64,000 nt of DNA from Paenibacillus sp. MAHUQ-63 (GCF_028765165.1 NZ_JARADB010000003.1:975210-1039209), one strand, 5' to 3'; counted from the first letter of the stretch, positions 1 to 9,800 are shown. Translations and numbers: made by a program. Notes: a model not told the origin generated them from the letters alone.

Positions 1-32
1 GTCCTGGGCTGCCTCTGTTTTATGTCTATGCT

Positions 33-1529
33 TCAGTTCACATCAAAGTCAGACACGCCCCGCGCCAGGTTGAACTGCCTGATCCGAGTAAGCGGCCTCT
101 CGGCGAACGGGTAGCTCCGCAGGCTGCTGCCCGACATCGCCGGAGCGAGCGCCGGATGCCGGGCTGCCTCCTCGGCTGCAACTCTCCGCAGATCGGCAGC
201 GATATCAGGATGGCGGCCGCTTAGCTCTACTAGCTCCTGCGGATCTTCTCCAAGGTGAAACAATTGCTCGCGTCCCCCGTTGGACATGTAGATATACTTC
301 CAATCAGCATGGCGCACCATCAATTTAAAAGTCGGCTTCCCTGGCTGACCGTACCAGCCGAACAGGTACTCCCTAGGTGATGACACCCCTTTCAATATCC
401 CCAGCACGTCGACTCCATCCCGGGTTTCCGTCCTGCCGGCGGCATGGGTGGCGATCGCGAAAAGATCCGTCAAACATACGAGGTCATCCCGTTTTCCGTG
501 GCTGGTGATCCGCTCGGGCCAACTGAGGAAGAACGGTACCCGTGCCGAAGCTTCGAAGAAGCTTTCCTTCTGCCAGGCATGGTGATCCCCCATATGATCG
601 CCATGATCGCTGAAGAAGACGATCAGCGTATTGTCGGCATCCCCCCGGCTTTCAACCGCATCGAGAATGCGGCCGACACATTGGTCGATATACGTGATCT
701 CCCCATAATATCGGGCCTTCAGGGCACGTGCACGGGGATCGTCAATGTCCTCAGCCCAGATCAAATGATTCATCCACGGCAGCTGTTCATCCATGAAGTC
801 TACATCCCGGTCTCCGCGAACAGGGTTCGGCATCGCATCGGGGTTATACATCCTGTTGAAGGGTACCGGCGGGGCAAGCGGGGGATGCGGTCCGATGAAG
901 GAGACGAATCCGAAATACGGACGATGATCCGTATGGTTGTTAATGAGCTCCACGGCTTGGTCCGCAACCCACGCCTCCACCGTCAGCCTGGCGGGCAGCG
1001 GGCTGACTTGCGGCATGTAATACATGTCCGTGCGCTCCCCATGCAGCTGGTCAATGTGAGCATATTCGGGATGACGCTCCCGAATATAGCGGGCATAGTC
1101 GTCACCGGCTTCCTGCTCCGGCGTATCGAACAGCTCCTCGCTGCGCAACTGCACCTCGTAGCCGAGCTCTTCGTCCCACGGATCCGTGTGGAACTTGCCT
1201 ACGCCGAAGGTGCGATAGCCCAATTGGGCCATGGTGCGAGGCAAATAAGCCCCGCACCGTTCCTCATGGTTGGCAGGTTGACCTGTCGGCGGCTGGAAAC
1301 CGCCATTGTCGTAGTAACCGGTGTTATAAGGCTCCCTGCCGGTCCGGATCGTATAACGGGCAGGCACACATACAGGACAAGACGAATACGCCCTTTGGTA
1401 AACCAGCCCGCGCTGTGCTAGACGGTCGAGATGGGGTGTACGGACGATCCCGTTGCCGTAGGCGCCGATCGAATCGGCTCGCAGCTGGTCGCACATCATC
1501 AATAGAATGTTCGGTTGTTTCATCCTCAT
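33..1529 (-). CDS. Cys-type sulfatase (arylsulfatase/choline-sulfatase superfamily)
   Basis: Predicted sulfate-ester hydrolase of the alkaline phosphatase superfamily, 498 residues, no signal peptide, so it probably acts in the cytoplasm on imported sulfated oligosaccharides. The N-terminus carries the metal-binding Asp (D14 in MMCDQLRAD) and the sulfatase signature C54-V-P-A-R58 followed by YTIRTG. The Cys of this motif must be oxidised to formylglycine to be active. A second metal-site motif, DHGDHMGDHH, lies in the C-terminal half. It is the last gene of the minus-strand importer operon and its ATG overlaps the stop of the binding-protein gene (ATGA, 1526-1529). A second in-frame ATG lies two codons downstream (1523). 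The activating enzyme is probably the formylglycine-generating enzyme at 25728-26699. The substrate cannot be told from sequence. Confidence 0.9.
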   Translation of the reverse strand: MRMKQPNILLMMCDQLRADSIGAYGNGIVRTPHLDRLAQRGLVYQRAYSSCPVCVPARYTIRTGREPYNTGYYDNGGFQPPTGQPANHEERCGAYLPRTMAQLGYRTFGVGKFHTDPWDEELGYEVQLRSEELFDTPEQEAGDDYARYIRERHPEYAHIDQLHGERTDMYYMPQVSPLPARLTVEAWVADQAVELINNHTDHRPYFGFVSFIGPHPPLAPPVPFNRMYNPDAMPNPVRGDRDVDFMDEQLPWMNHLIWAEDIDDPRARALKARYYGEITYIDQCVGRILDAVESRGDADNTLIVFFSDHGDHMGDHHAWQKESFFEASARVPFFLSWPERITSHGKRDDLVCLTDLFAIATHAAGRTETRDGVDVLGILKGVSSPREYLFGWYGQPGKPTFKLMVRHADWKYIYMSNGGREQLFHLGEDPQELVELSGRHPDIAADLRRVAAEEAARHPALAPAMSGSSLRSYPFAERPLTRIRQFNLARGVSDFDVN

Positions 1530-2971
1530 GGTTTCTTCATCCCATAGTTATTGTCTTTGGTCCAATCGTTCGTCTTCTTAGCCGTATCCATGCCTTTGCG
1601 CCATTCGGCGTTGAGCTCTTGCGTCAATTTGTCTGTGCTGACCGAACCGCCTAAGTATAATTGCATCGATTTGATCAAAAAGTCGGAGAATTCCTTAATG
1701 GTTGCCGGACCTGTGTAATTGGCGCGCCGAATGTCCTCATTCTGCATCACGAAGCCTTTCAGCTTCTCCGGCAGGTTGGCGTTGGTGATCGTTGGCAGAT
1801 AGCTGAGTTTATCGGCCAAGTAGCCTTGGACTTCCGGCGATGTGAGGTACTGGATCAGGTCGATAGAGGCAGCCAGCTTGTCGTCTTTGGCAGAGGTGGA
1901 TACCGCCCATGATTCGTTCGCAGCACCGCCGAGCATGACGGACTTCTCCATGGCTTCAGGGAATTGCTTCTTCGTGATGTAAGGGATCGGAAAGCCGCCA
2001 TATTCGAATTTCCGCCCCTGCATTTCTTCCACAACCGAAAGCTGCGAGGAGTTGAAGATGAGCATCGCCGTCTTCCCGGTCAACCACATCTGCTCGGCGG
2101 TCTTCTCGTCGATCCCATTGAAGTCGGAGTTCCAGTATTGGGAGAAATCTTTGAACAGCTCGATGCCGTCCCGGAACGGATATTTCGTGTAATCGATCAA
2201 GCCTGCGTCCGTCGCGCGGGCAAGTTCGTTCTTAATGACCATATTATCGCCATCCGTGTCCATCTTAAGGCGGAGCTGTTCGTCCAGCTGCCCGAAGATC
2301 GACGTCAGGAACCAGCTGATATGGCTGTTGGATTGTCCGGACATCGCGATCGGTGTAATGCCCGCTTGCTTCAATTTCTTGGATACTTCAATAAATTCCG
2401 GCCACGTCTGCGGTGCTTTATCGATTCCGGCTTTGGCGAACAAGTCTTTGTTGTACAGAATACGAATCATCGCGGTGAAGGCGGGGGCTGAGTTCAGAAT
2501 GCCGTTCGCCGGATTAATACTGTCTTTGTAGAACGAAGGCAGGAACGTTTGTTTCCACGGCTTACCCGGATTGTATGCTGATTCCTTCTCCATGTACGGG
2601 GATAAATCGATGACTTGTTTCTTCGCATAGTCCTCCCATACCCAAGCCATCCGGGTCGCAACGACCTCCGGCATGCTGCCTGCGGCTTGCTGGGTGACCA
2701 TCCATGTGCGGTAGTTATTATCCGGGATGAAGACGAACTCGACTTCGTGGCCTGTTTTCGCTTTGTAATCGTCAAAGATCTTCTTATAGGTCTGTTCCAC
2801 CTTCTGCGCTTGAGCGAATTCCGCGCCCCAGTAAGCCAAACGAAGTTTGACCCCTTTTTTTGATCCTCCGGATTGGTCTCCCGCTCCCTCATTCCCGCAG
2901 GCCGACATCACAATTGAAAGCATCAACAGCAAGCAGAGCAGCAGCAGCCCCTGTTTTCTCGATTTCTTCAT
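1526..2971 (-). CDS. Extracellular sugar-binding lipoprotein of ABC importer (family 1)
   Basis: Substrate-binding protein of a CUT1-type carbohydrate ABC importer, 481 residues. It starts with a lipoprotein signal peptide: a KKSRK head, a Leu-rich core and a lipobox ending at C25 (IVMSAC), so it is lipid-anchored on the outer face of the membrane. The body has the usual family-1 features, with aromatic-rich sugar-cleft segments. It follows the two permease genes and overlaps the sulfatase gene by 4 bp, so the imported ligand is plausibly a sulfated oligosaccharide. That is an inference from context, since ligand type is not readable from the sequence. No ATPase is encoded nearby. A shared MsmX-type ATPase elsewhere is the usual solution in this group. 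Confidence 0.9.
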   Translation of the reverse strand: MKKSRKQGLLLLCLLLMLSIVMSACGNEGAGDQSGGSKKGVKLRLAYWGAEFAQAQKVEQTYKKIFDDYKAKTGHEVEFVFIPDNNYRTWMVTQQAAGSMPEVVATRMAWVWEDYAKKQVIDLSPYMEKESAYNPGKPWKQTFLPSFYKDSINPANGILNSAPAFTAMIRILYNKDLFAKAGIDKAPQTWPEFIEVSKKLKQAGITPIAMSGQSNSHISWFLTSIFGQLDEQLRLKMDTDGDNMVIKNELARATDAGLIDYTKYPFRDGIELFKDFSQYWNSDFNGIDEKTAEQMWLTGKTAMLIFNSSQLSVVEEMQGRKFEYGGFPIPYITKKQFPEAMEKSVMLGGAANESWAVSTSAKDDKLAASIDLIQYLTSPEVQGYLADKLSYLPTITNANLPEKLKGFVMQNEDIRRANYTGPATIKEFSDFLIKSMQLYLGGSVSTDKLTQELNAEWRKGMDTAKKTNDWTKDNNYGMKKP

Positions 2972-3048
2972 CGCATTGTAACCTCCCGTTTTTGTACCTC
3001 TTTATATAGACCTTTTCGAAGGACGTCACTCCGAATCGGAATCTATCA

Positions 3049-3861
3049 TTACCCTTTCACAGCACCTTGCGTAAGACCGGAGATGAACGGTTTGGTAGCC
3101 GCAAAGAACAGTAACAGAAGCGGTAGCGAGGCAATGATATAACCCGCCAGTTTGACGCCGTCTCCTTCATTAACACCGCTCTGGACGGTCGTAATCGCAA
3201 GAATAACCGGCATGACGCTGTCACCGGTGGTTACAACCAGAGACCAGACGAAGTTGTTCCAGATCTGAAGGCCTGACATAATGGCCACGGTGGCGAGAAT
3301 CGGCTTGGAGAGCGGCAGGACAATCTGGGTAAATATCCGCGAATCCTTCGCTCCCTCAATCTCCGCCGCTTCATATAGACTCTTAGACAGCCCTTCAAAG
3401 AAAGTACGCATCAGCAGGATTCCCATCGCCGTATAGCTCGCGGCCGGCGGCAGAGCCTGACCGAGAATGGTGTTATACAGGCCCATATTCTTTATATTGA
3501 TGAACTGAGGGACTAGAATGACGAAACCGGGGATCATGAGCAGCATGAGAATCATGCTATAGATAAACCCCTTCATCGGAAATTCATGTCTCGCGAACGC
3601 ATAAGCTGCTGTCGAAGAGGCGAAAACCGTCACCGTGATGCCAATCGCCGTCACTTGGATCGAATGCCAGATCGGCCGGGAAATCTGCTCAAATGCAATT
3701 GTGTAGTTGGTAAAATGAAACGGAGCCGAGAAAAACCAAGGGTTTTCGTAAATTTGCATCTGGTACTTCAAGGAGGATACCAGCATGATGAGAAATGGGT
3801 ACATGGATACAGCGAAGATCGTGAAGGCTGCTATATTGACGCCAATACTTCGTCGATTCAT
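3049..3861 (-). CDS. Carbohydrate ABC permease, MalG/UgpE type
   Basis: Inner-membrane permease subunit, 270 residues, with six predicted membrane segments starting at residues 8-28. The cytoplasmic EAA loop that docks the ATPase is clear (YEAAEIEGAKDSRIF...LPLSKP). It pairs with the MalF-type permease directly upstream (stop-to-start gap about 10 bp) and the binding lipoprotein downstream. Length and order match CUT1 importers. Substrate is not predictable. Confidence 0.9.
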   Translation of the reverse strand: MNRRSIGVNIAAFTIFAVSMYPFLIMLVSSLKYQMQIYENPWFFSAPFHFTNYTIAFEQISRPIWHSIQVTAIGITVTVFASSTAAYAFARHEFPMKGFIYSMILMLLMIPGFVILVPQFINIKNMGLYNTILGQALPPAASYTAMGILLMRTFFEGLSKSLYEAAEIEGAKDSRIFTQIVLPLSKPILATVAIMSGLQIWNNFVWSLVVTTGDSVMPVILAITTVQSGVNEGDGVKLAGYIIASLPLLLLFFAATKPFISGLTQGAVKG

Positions 3862-3871
3862 CCTACACCTC

Positions 3872-4804
3872 CTAGTCGAGTTTGTCCGGGGTCTTGAAGT
3901 AGGTCTGGATGATCAACGTCAACACGATGAGAACAGCAAACATCGCAACCCCGATCGTCGATGCATAGCCGAAACGCCCGTAATTAAAAGCTTGATCATA
4001 GATGTGCAGGGCCGGCGTTATGGTCGTAATGCCCGGGCCTCCGTTCGTAAGTACGTAAGGTGCCTCAAAAACCTGGAACGCATGGATCAAGCCGTACAAG
4101 AGAACAAGTTTGATCTGACTGCCCAGCAAGGGAAGCTCGATGGCGAAGAACCGGCGAAACGGTCCGACACCTTCCATCTGTGACACCTCGAACAGCTCTT
4201 CCGAGATGCTCTGCAATCCGGCGAGGTACAGCAGGAAGGGCAAACCCGCCACCCACGGAAACCCGACGAACAGAATCGCCCACAGAGCCGTCGCGGGATC
4301 GCCGAGCCAGGAATGCTTAAGCGATCCCAAACCGGCAACGTCCAGCAATTGATTGATTAATCCGAAGTCTCCTGCATACAGCCAACGCCACAGCAGAATC
4401 AACACCATCATCGGGACGACCAACGGAACGATGAATCCGACCTTAAGGAAGTTCTGCAGCTTGACGTTCCGGATTCGGAATACAAGCACGGCCACCAGCA
4501 TCGGCAGCGTCAAATTGACGGCAACCGTGAAGAAGGAAATTTTGAATACGTTTGCAAAGGCGACCGCAATTTTCGGATCCGTTAGCAGCTCGCGGTAATT
4601 CGCCAAGCCGACAAACTCATTCACGTTCACGCCGTTCCAATCGAACATGGATTCGACGATCGCCGTGAAGAAAGGCATATATTTAATGGATCCGAGCAGT
4701 AACAGGGTAGGCACCAAGAACAAATAAGCCATTCTGAATTTCCAAATGCGGTACCATAACCCCCGGGCACTACCGGAGCTTCGGATGTGAGCGCGTTCTG
4801 CCAT
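3872..4804 (-). CDS. Carbohydrate ABC permease, MalF/UgpA type
   Basis: First permease of the importer, about 310 residues, with a long first cytoplasmic segment followed by six membrane spans and an EAA loop (EVSQMEGVGPFRRFF...LPLLG). I place the start at the ATG at 4804 (MAERAH). The reading frame opens further upstream at a GTG (4825), but the only good ribosome site, AAAGGGG, lies between the two and is correctly spaced for the ATG. The gene begins a transcription unit with its own sigma-A-like promoter just upstream, although it also follows the kinase gene by about 100 bp. It works with the MalG-type subunit and the lipoprotein downstream. Confidence 0.9.
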   Translation of the reverse strand: MAERAHIRSSGSARGLWYRIWKFRMAYLFLVPTLLLLGSIKYMPFFTAIVESMFDWNGVNVNEFVGLANYRELLTDPKIAVAFANVFKISFFTVAVNLTLPMLVAVLVFRIRNVKLQNFLKVGFIVPLVVPMMVLILLWRWLYAGDFGLINQLLDVAGLGSLKHSWLGDPATALWAILFVGFPWVAGLPFLLYLAGLQSISEELFEVSQMEGVGPFRRFFAIELPLLGSQIKLVLLYGLIHAFQVFEAPYVLTNGGPGITTITPALHIYDQAFNYGRFGYASTIGVAMFAVLIVLTLIIQTYFKTPDKLD

Positions 4805-4845
4805 GAAAAAAAGTCCCCTTTCCACACTGAAGCTTCATTGGCTTC

Positions 4846-4874
4846 ATTATAGAAAAAGGACGGATGAGCAACAA
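4846..4874 (-). promoter_or_regulatory. Sigma-A-like promoter of the sulfatase/importer operon
   Basis: On the minus strand a perfect -10 (TATAAT, 4846-4851) lies 17 bp downstream of a -35-like TTGTTG (4869-4874). It ends about 41 bp before the permease ATG at 4804. An A-rich stretch with CACA just upstream (about 4885-4915, overlapping the kinase stop codon) weakly resembles the motif shared by the promoters of the 37-62 kb locus, but fewer of its fixed positions are kept. Confidence 0.6.
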
Positions 4875-4906
4875 GGAGACAGATTTACGCGATGTTGTGT
4901 ATTTTC

Positions 4907-6721
4907 TTACGCTTGAACGACCGGGATGCGTACAGTTACCTGTGTCCCGCTCCCTTGCTCGCTCTCAATCGAAATGCCGTACGCATCGCCGTAATAAAAT
5001 CGGATACGGTCATGCACATTCTTAAGCCCGACCTTCCCCGCATCAGCGGGTTCTTGCGGTGACAAATCCTTGAGCCGTCTGCGCAGCTCCGTAAGCTGGG
5101 CGTCGGACATGCCTCCCCCGTTGTCACGGATGACAAAGACGAGATCGTTGTTGTCTTGCCTGGCTTTGATGTGGACTTCTCCTCGTCCTCGCTTCGTCTC
5201 GACTCCGTGAAATACGGCGTTCTCCACGATGGGTTGAAACACAAGTTTAATCATCTGGAACGACTGCAGCGCCTCTGGAATATCCACCGAGAATGACAGC
5301 TTATCCTCGAAGCGGATTGACACGATACGCAAATAATTGCGTATGTGCCTGATTTCTTCGGCGACGGACACCTTCAACCCGCCCGTCTTGGTACTGTACC
5401 GGAACATGTCGGACAGTGCTCTTGCGATCTCGCTCACTTTGGGGACACCTTCGACAGCGGCGATGCTATTGATAGTCTCCAAGGTGTTGTATAGGAAATG
5501 AGGATTAATTTGCGCTTGAAGCGCGGTAAGCTTAGCTTCCCTCTCGTGCAGCTCAGCTTGGTACACTTGCTCGATCAAGTACTTGATTTGGGCAATCATC
5601 TCATTGAAATACCGGCCTAATTCACCGATCTCGTCGTGAGAGAGTTTGCCTGCCTGCACACCCAGATACCCTTGGCTCACCTTAACCATGGCGTTCTTTA
5701 ACCGTTTAATTGGGGTTACCAAACTGATCGAGAGGACATGCGCTGCGATCAATGCGAGACCGAAGCTGGCGGCCACGAATATGAACGTAATTGTGCGCAT
5801 ATCCCGGCTGTCAGAAAGCAGCACTTCCAGATTATTTTTCATGTAGATATCCCACTCCACAGAACGCAGCGGCGTGGACGTTACAAGAAACCTCCCCCCG
5901 TCTTCACGAATGATTTTGTAGCTTTCTCCGCCTTCCTTCAGCCTCATGCTGGCCGCGATCTCTTCACCGATCCGTTCGGGGTTGGAGTCGTAAACAATGC
6001 TGCCGCTTCGGTCGGCAATGACCATCTCGCCGGCATCGTTAAGCACGAGCGGGTCGAGATATTTGCGAACCTCCTTAAGGCTGAAATGAACCATAATATA
6101 GCCCAGTACGTTCTGCGGCTGCTCAAGATCAAGCACTTTGCGTACATATGTTAATTTGTAGTCCTCAACATCGGCCGTTTCCGGCTGCATGAGGTCTTCC
6201 GGAAGCCACGGCTGGCTTTGATACGGCCCGACTAGACGGCTGCTGGTACCTCCGTTTCGCAATGCGGCGAACCAAGGCTCCTCGCTGAATCGATACCCCG
6301 ACTTGACCGTCAATTTGTTCTCGTAAAACACGGCTCCCTGCGAATCCAGCAGCGTCACAGACCGAATGATGCCCCGAAAGTTGTAGAATTCCTCCTGCCT
6401 GAGGAAGAGCTCGTTCATCTCTATTTCATTGCGTATTTTGCCAAAAGCTTTCGCTTCCAACGAGTCCTTCCATAGCCTCTGGAAGTTGTCTTGATACGCG
6501 GTATATGAGAACTGATCCACCTGCTGCAAAAACTGATCGATATCGTTCGTGAATGCCCGGACCAGCTTCGTGTTGAAATCCGACATCCGTTGCTCGACAA
6601 GCCCGGCGTACCAGGTATACGACACCCACCCGAGCAGTGCGAGCGGCACGAGACTGACAGCCATAAAGCTGAGCAGCATTTTCGACTGAATGCTCCTGCG
6701 AAAGAACAACGTCCGCTTCAT
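4907..6721 (-). CDS. YesM-type sensor histidine kinase
   Basis: Membrane sensor kinase, 604 residues. Domain order: membrane helix at about 15-33, an extracellular Cache-like sensor to about 295, a second helix at about 305-330, HAMP, then the His-kinase segment with the family motif QINPHFLYNTLETINS (phospho-acceptor His) and an HATPase domain with N box (VENAVFHG) and G box (GLKNVHDRIRFYYG). The start overlaps the stop of the response-regulator gene (ATGA, 6718-6721). The pair probably senses an extracellular sugar or the loaded binding protein and controls the importer/sulfatase genes that follow. Gene order regulator-kinase-importer is typical of Paenibacillus. Confidence 0.93.
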   Translation of the reverse strand: MKRTLFFRRSIQSKMLLSFMAVSLVPLALLGWVSYTWYAGLVEQRMSDFNTKLVRAFTNDIDQFLQQVDQFSYTAYQDNFQRLWKDSLEAKAFGKIRNEIEMNELFLRQEEFYNFRGIIRSVTLLDSQGAVFYENKLTVKSGYRFSEEPWFAALRNGGTSSRLVGPYQSQPWLPEDLMQPETADVEDYKLTYVRKVLDLEQPQNVLGYIMVHFSLKEVRKYLDPLVLNDAGEMVIADRSGSIVYDSNPERIGEEIAASMRLKEGGESYKIIREDGGRFLVTSTPLRSVEWDIYMKNNLEVLLSDSRDMRTITFIFVAASFGLALIAAHVLSISLVTPIKRLKNAMVKVSQGYLGVQAGKLSHDEIGELGRYFNEMIAQIKYLIEQVYQAELHEREAKLTALQAQINPHFLYNTLETINSIAAVEGVPKVSEIARALSDMFRYSTKTGGLKVSVAEEIRHIRNYLRIVSIRFEDKLSFSVDIPEALQSFQMIKLVFQPIVENAVFHGVETKRGRGEVHIKARQDNNDLVFVIRDNGGGMSDAQLTELRRRLKDLSPQEPADAGKVGLKNVHDRIRFYYGDAYGISIESEQGSGTQVTVRIPVVQA

Positions 6722-8295
6722 CTTCCGTCTCCATCATCGGGACGCAGCTGCCGGAATTCGGTTGGCATTCGTCCTGTATGCTTCTTAAACAGCTTGCTAA
6801 AGTAACGGCTGTCGGCATAGCCTACCTTTTCGCCGATCTGGCCGATTTTGAGCTCGGATGCCGTAAGCAGCGCCTTGGCCTCCTCCATTCGGATGCGGGT
6901 CAGGAATTCCAGAAAGTTCTCGCCGATCACTTCCTTGAAGACTGTGCTGAAGTAATTCGAAGTAACGAAATATCTGGTTGAAACAGAGTTGAGACTAAGC
7001 TCTTCGGCATAATGCTCACGGATATAATCGGCTGCCGCCAGCACGCTTCGGTGCACGTCCCGTTGGTTCGCGCTCGCCATTGCGGCGGCAACCTCTTCCA
7101 AGTACCGGCTGAGCCAGCCCATCATGCGGCCCAGATCCTCATAGGTGTCAATGTTCAGACAGAAATCAAATCCACGGTCGATTAAGCCGCCATGGAAGGC
7201 GGTTTGTTCGGCAAGTAGATTCCGAACCGTATCGGAGACAACGGATAGGAGGAACCGGCGCGCGTGTTTTAGCGTCGCCCCTTCCGTCAACCGGTAATAA
7301 TCTTCTATCTCGCGGACCGTGGCAGCGGAACCAGACTTATCAAGCCGGAGTATGGCTTCGTGCAGCTTTCTCTGGAGTTGAAAGGGATAGGAATGCTGGA
7401 TAGGCTCCTCTTCTTCTTGCGTGTACGTAATCAAAGTTTCCTTCCGTTGAAGGCCATACCTCTCCGACATCGCAAGTGCTTCTTGATACGACCGTCTGAA
7501 CCCTAGCGGCTCATTCAATGCTGCCGGATTCCCCACCGTCGCCCACACGCCGCTAATGTTCGACCTCTGCAACCCCATCAGTGTGTTGCGAACAAAGTCA
7601 TGCAGCCTCCATCGATCGTTCGCCAGCACCGCAGCAGCAAGCCGCGAATAGCCACGCTCCCAAATGAAGCATTGCTTACTGCCCGAAGGGAGCGACAGCA
7701 GCGTCTGCTCGAGGAGCGCCGACATCGTACTGGCGTCGTACTGCGCATCATCATAATGAAACAGCACAGACGCTATGCACTTGCCGTGCATCCCCCGGAG
7801 CTGCAGTGCATCCAGGAACGAGGCTGCCGTCGCCGAACCTGCCGTTCCATGGCACAGGTCGGCGGTATGCTTCTCCAGCGAGCCTGTCAGGTGTTGGGCT
7901 AGCCGCTTCTCAACCGCTTCCGCGTTAAGTTTATCGACAGCCTTCCCAAGCATCTCATTGAGCTCCACCGGGTCGATCGGCTTTAGGATGTAGCTGACGG
8001 CCTCAAGCTGAAGCGCCGCCTTCGCGTACTCAAAATCACTGTAACCGCTTACAATTAAGACTTTCAAGCCCGGGTTCCCTGCGAGCATGCTCTCGGCCAG
8101 CATCAATCCGCTCATCTCGGGCATCCTGACGTCCGTGATGAGAATGTCCGGCATCCGGTCCTGCGCGATCTGAAGCGCTTCTAAGCCGTCAGACGCCTCC
8201 GAATCCGGGACGAGCAGGAGCCTCTCCCATTCGATTTGCGCTTTCAGACCTTTGCGAATCCATGTCTCGTCATCGACGATCATCACTTTGTACAT
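6718..8295 (-). CDS. YesN-type response regulator, AraC DNA-binding domain
   Basis: Response regulator, 525 residues. An N-terminal receiver domain (1-120) has the acidic pair DDE (9-11), the phospho-acceptor in DILITDVRMPE and Lys in ILKPID. A long linker follows, and a C-terminal AraC/XylS two-helix-turn-helix domain occupies about the last 100 residues (SVSTRYFVTSNYFSTVFKE...IGQIGEKVGYADSRYFSK). It is transcribed first in its operon, with a good ribosome site (GGGAG) before the ATG. Likely target: the promoter at 4846-4874, which drives the importer and sulfatase genes. Confidence 0.93.
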   Translation of the reverse strand: MYKVMIVDDETWIRKGLKAQIEWERLLLVPDSEASDGLEALQIAQDRMPDILITDVRMPEMSGLMLAESMLAGNPGLKVLIVSGYSDFEYAKAALQLEAVSYILKPIDPVELNEMLGKAVDKLNAEAVEKRLAQHLTGSLEKHTADLCHGTAGSATAASFLDALQLRGMHGKCIASVLFHYDDAQYDASTMSALLEQTLLSLPSGSKQCFIWERGYSRLAAAVLANDRWRLHDFVRNTLMGLQRSNISGVWATVGNPAALNEPLGFRRSYQEALAMSERYGLQRKETLITYTQEEEEPIQHSYPFQLQRKLHEAILRLDKSGSAATVREIEDYYRLTEGATLKHARRFLLSVVSDTVRNLLAEQTAFHGGLIDRGFDFCLNIDTYEDLGRMMGWLSRYLEEVAAAMASANQRDVHRSVLAAADYIREHYAEELSLNSVSTRYFVTSNYFSTVFKEVIGENFLEFLTRIRMEEAKALLTASELKIGQIGEKVGYADSRYFSKLFKKHTGRMPTEFRQLRPDDGDGR

Positions 8296-8390
8296 ATAGA
8301 TTTCTCCCTCTTGCGATAAGTCATCATAGCATTGACCTGCGTTTATTGTCCGATACCCTCAATGAATCTGTCAAGATTGCCAAGGGCAGC

Positions 8391-8417
8391 AAAAAAAGAC
8401 GGGTTCGCTCCCCGTCT
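8391..8417 (-). terminator. Rho-independent terminator after the deacetylase gene
   Basis: Read on the minus strand: a GACGGG/CCCGTC stem with a 7-base loop followed by seven T. It lies between the deacetylase stop (8442) and the start of the response-regulator gene, so it separates the two units. Confidence 0.8.
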
Positions 8418-8441
8418 CTTCCTCCGCTTCAGCAAGATTCA

Positions 8442-9239
8442 TCAGAGCTGAATCTGCTCCCCGCTTTTCACTTGAACGATCTCTCCATCCACGCTAAGCC
8501 ATACGCTTAACGCTGTAGGATTGTAGACGAAGTCCAAGCCCGCTGCAAACTTCAGCCCTTCGAAAGCTTTGACATAATCAACAAGCTCCATATTCGTACA
8601 GTACCAGATATCCGGGTTGCCTCCTATATAAGCGCCAAACTCCTCCATAAGCTCCCAGTTATTATCGTTATCGAATTCATAGCTGTGTCCCCACACATAC
8701 ATCAGGTACAAATATTGCTTTTTATGCAAGCCGGCGAATGATTCCGCGACCTTCATCAGATCATGGTTATGATGGCATGTCGGCTGCCACTCCAGGAAGT
8801 CGTCCGGCATACCGAACTGCCTTGTAGAGGCAACGACTCTCGCATATTCAATGCCTAGTCCCGGCAGCATTTCTTTGATTCTACGGTTATAAGAGCCGTT
8901 CGGATACGACATCCCTCTCACCGTATAGCCGACAATTCGCTCCAGATTGCGTCTGTCTTCTACGATCTCATGGATGATCTGCTCATTCGGACAGCGAGCG
9001 ATCGTCGGATGCGACAGTGTATGCGCCGACACTTCATGACCTGCATAGAGCGATTGGATCTCATCGGCACCTAATCGGTCCGGCGTTCCGAATAGTCCGG
9101 AATTGATATGGAAAGTCCCCTTGAGTCCATAACGGTTAAATAAGTCTACTAATCGCCGATCCGCGATTCGTCCGTCATCATAACTGAGCGTCAGCGCTTT
9201 GTGCCTCCCTCCGGGAAAACACATCAAAATTTTCGGCAT
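8442..9239 (-). CDS. Polysaccharide deacetylase (NodB fold)
   Basis: Carbohydrate-esterase-4-type deacetylase, 265 residues. The NodB motifs are present near the N-terminus: motif 1 LSYDDG with D21-D22, and motif 2 H73-TLS-H77 for metal binding. No signal peptide or membrane anchor is visible, so it probably acts in the cytoplasm, on an imported acetylated sugar rather than on the cell wall; this is an inference. It starts at an ATG with GGAGG seven bases upstream and forms a single-gene unit ended by the terminator at 8391-8417. Upstream lies the repeat array. Confidence 0.85.
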   Translation of the reverse strand: MPKILMCFPGGRHKALTLSYDDGRIADRRLVDLFNRYGLKGTFHINSGLFGTPDRLGADEIQSLYAGHEVSAHTLSHPTIARCPNEQIIHEIVEDRRNLERIVGYTVRGMSYPNGSYNRRIKEMLPGLGIEYARVVASTRQFGMPDDFLEWQPTCHHNHDLMKVAESFAGLHKKQYLYLMYVWGHSYEFDNDNNWELMEEFGAYIGGNPDIWYCTNMELVDYVKAFEGLKFAAGLDFVYNPTALSVWLSVDGEIVQVKSGEQIQL

Positions 9240-9722
9240 ACGATTTCCTCCTAATGATAGTTACCAATCCTTTATGTATACTATCATCTCACAAACGGGT
9301 TCGGAATGGCGAGTTCCACTTGTCATATGTTCGAGAGGTACCAAGTGCCATACTCGTCCGAAATCGAAGGTCTCATACATCGTTTCACGCCTATCCTGAT
9401 GTATCTACAAATGTCAAACTAGCTGCCCCCGCACATTCAACTAAAGGAGGGGAGGAGGTGCTGAGGGAAGTCGAAAGGTCTCATGCACCGTTTCAAGCCT
9501 ATTCTGAGGTATCTACACATTTCAAACTAGCTGCCTCCGCACATTCATCTAAAGGAGGGAGGAGGTGCAGGGGGAAATCGAAGGTCCCATACATCGTTTC
9601 AAGCCTATTCTGAGGTATCTACACACAGTAAACGGGCTCGTAACCGGCTGCAGCGGGGAGATCTCAGTTGAAAGGGAAATCTAATCCCCTATTCGGACAG
9701 AATGGGCATATTCCGACGATCA

Positions 9723-9800
9723 AGCGGAAATACGGTGTCTTATTCGCCTCTGGATAGGCTGAAAATGGAGTAGAACTGTATAATAGCGAACCGTATTTCC
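9723..9800. repeat. Inverted repeat in array unit 1
   Basis: Arms AGCGGAAATACGGT (9723-9736) and ACCGTATTTCC (9790-9800). The last bases of the right arm are mutated (T for G), unlike units 2 and 3. Could form a long-loop hairpin. Confidence 0.7.

Noticed and set aside
444..1421. Plus-strand frame of 325 codons opposite the sulfatase gene
   Set aside because: Antisense shadow. The sulfatase signature is on the minus strand, and the plus frame has no protein family features.
4885..4915. Possible fifth copy of the 37-bp promoter motif before the importer at 3872-4804
   Set aside because: With the -10 fixed, only part of the invariant positions match (C17, A23-A24, and C and T of CAT), and this promoter has a usable -35, unlike the four good copies. 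A different regulator probably acts here.
8040..8053. Perfect cre-like sequence TGTAACCGCTTACA
   Set aside because: It lies inside the response-regulator gene and encodes the conserved receiver motif VSGYSDFEY, so protein constraint explains it. An internal roadblock is possible but unsupported.
9364..9684. 107-bp spaced repeats considered as a CRISPR array
   Set aside because: The whole 107-bp unit is repeated, without unique spacers of constant size and without cas genes nearby.
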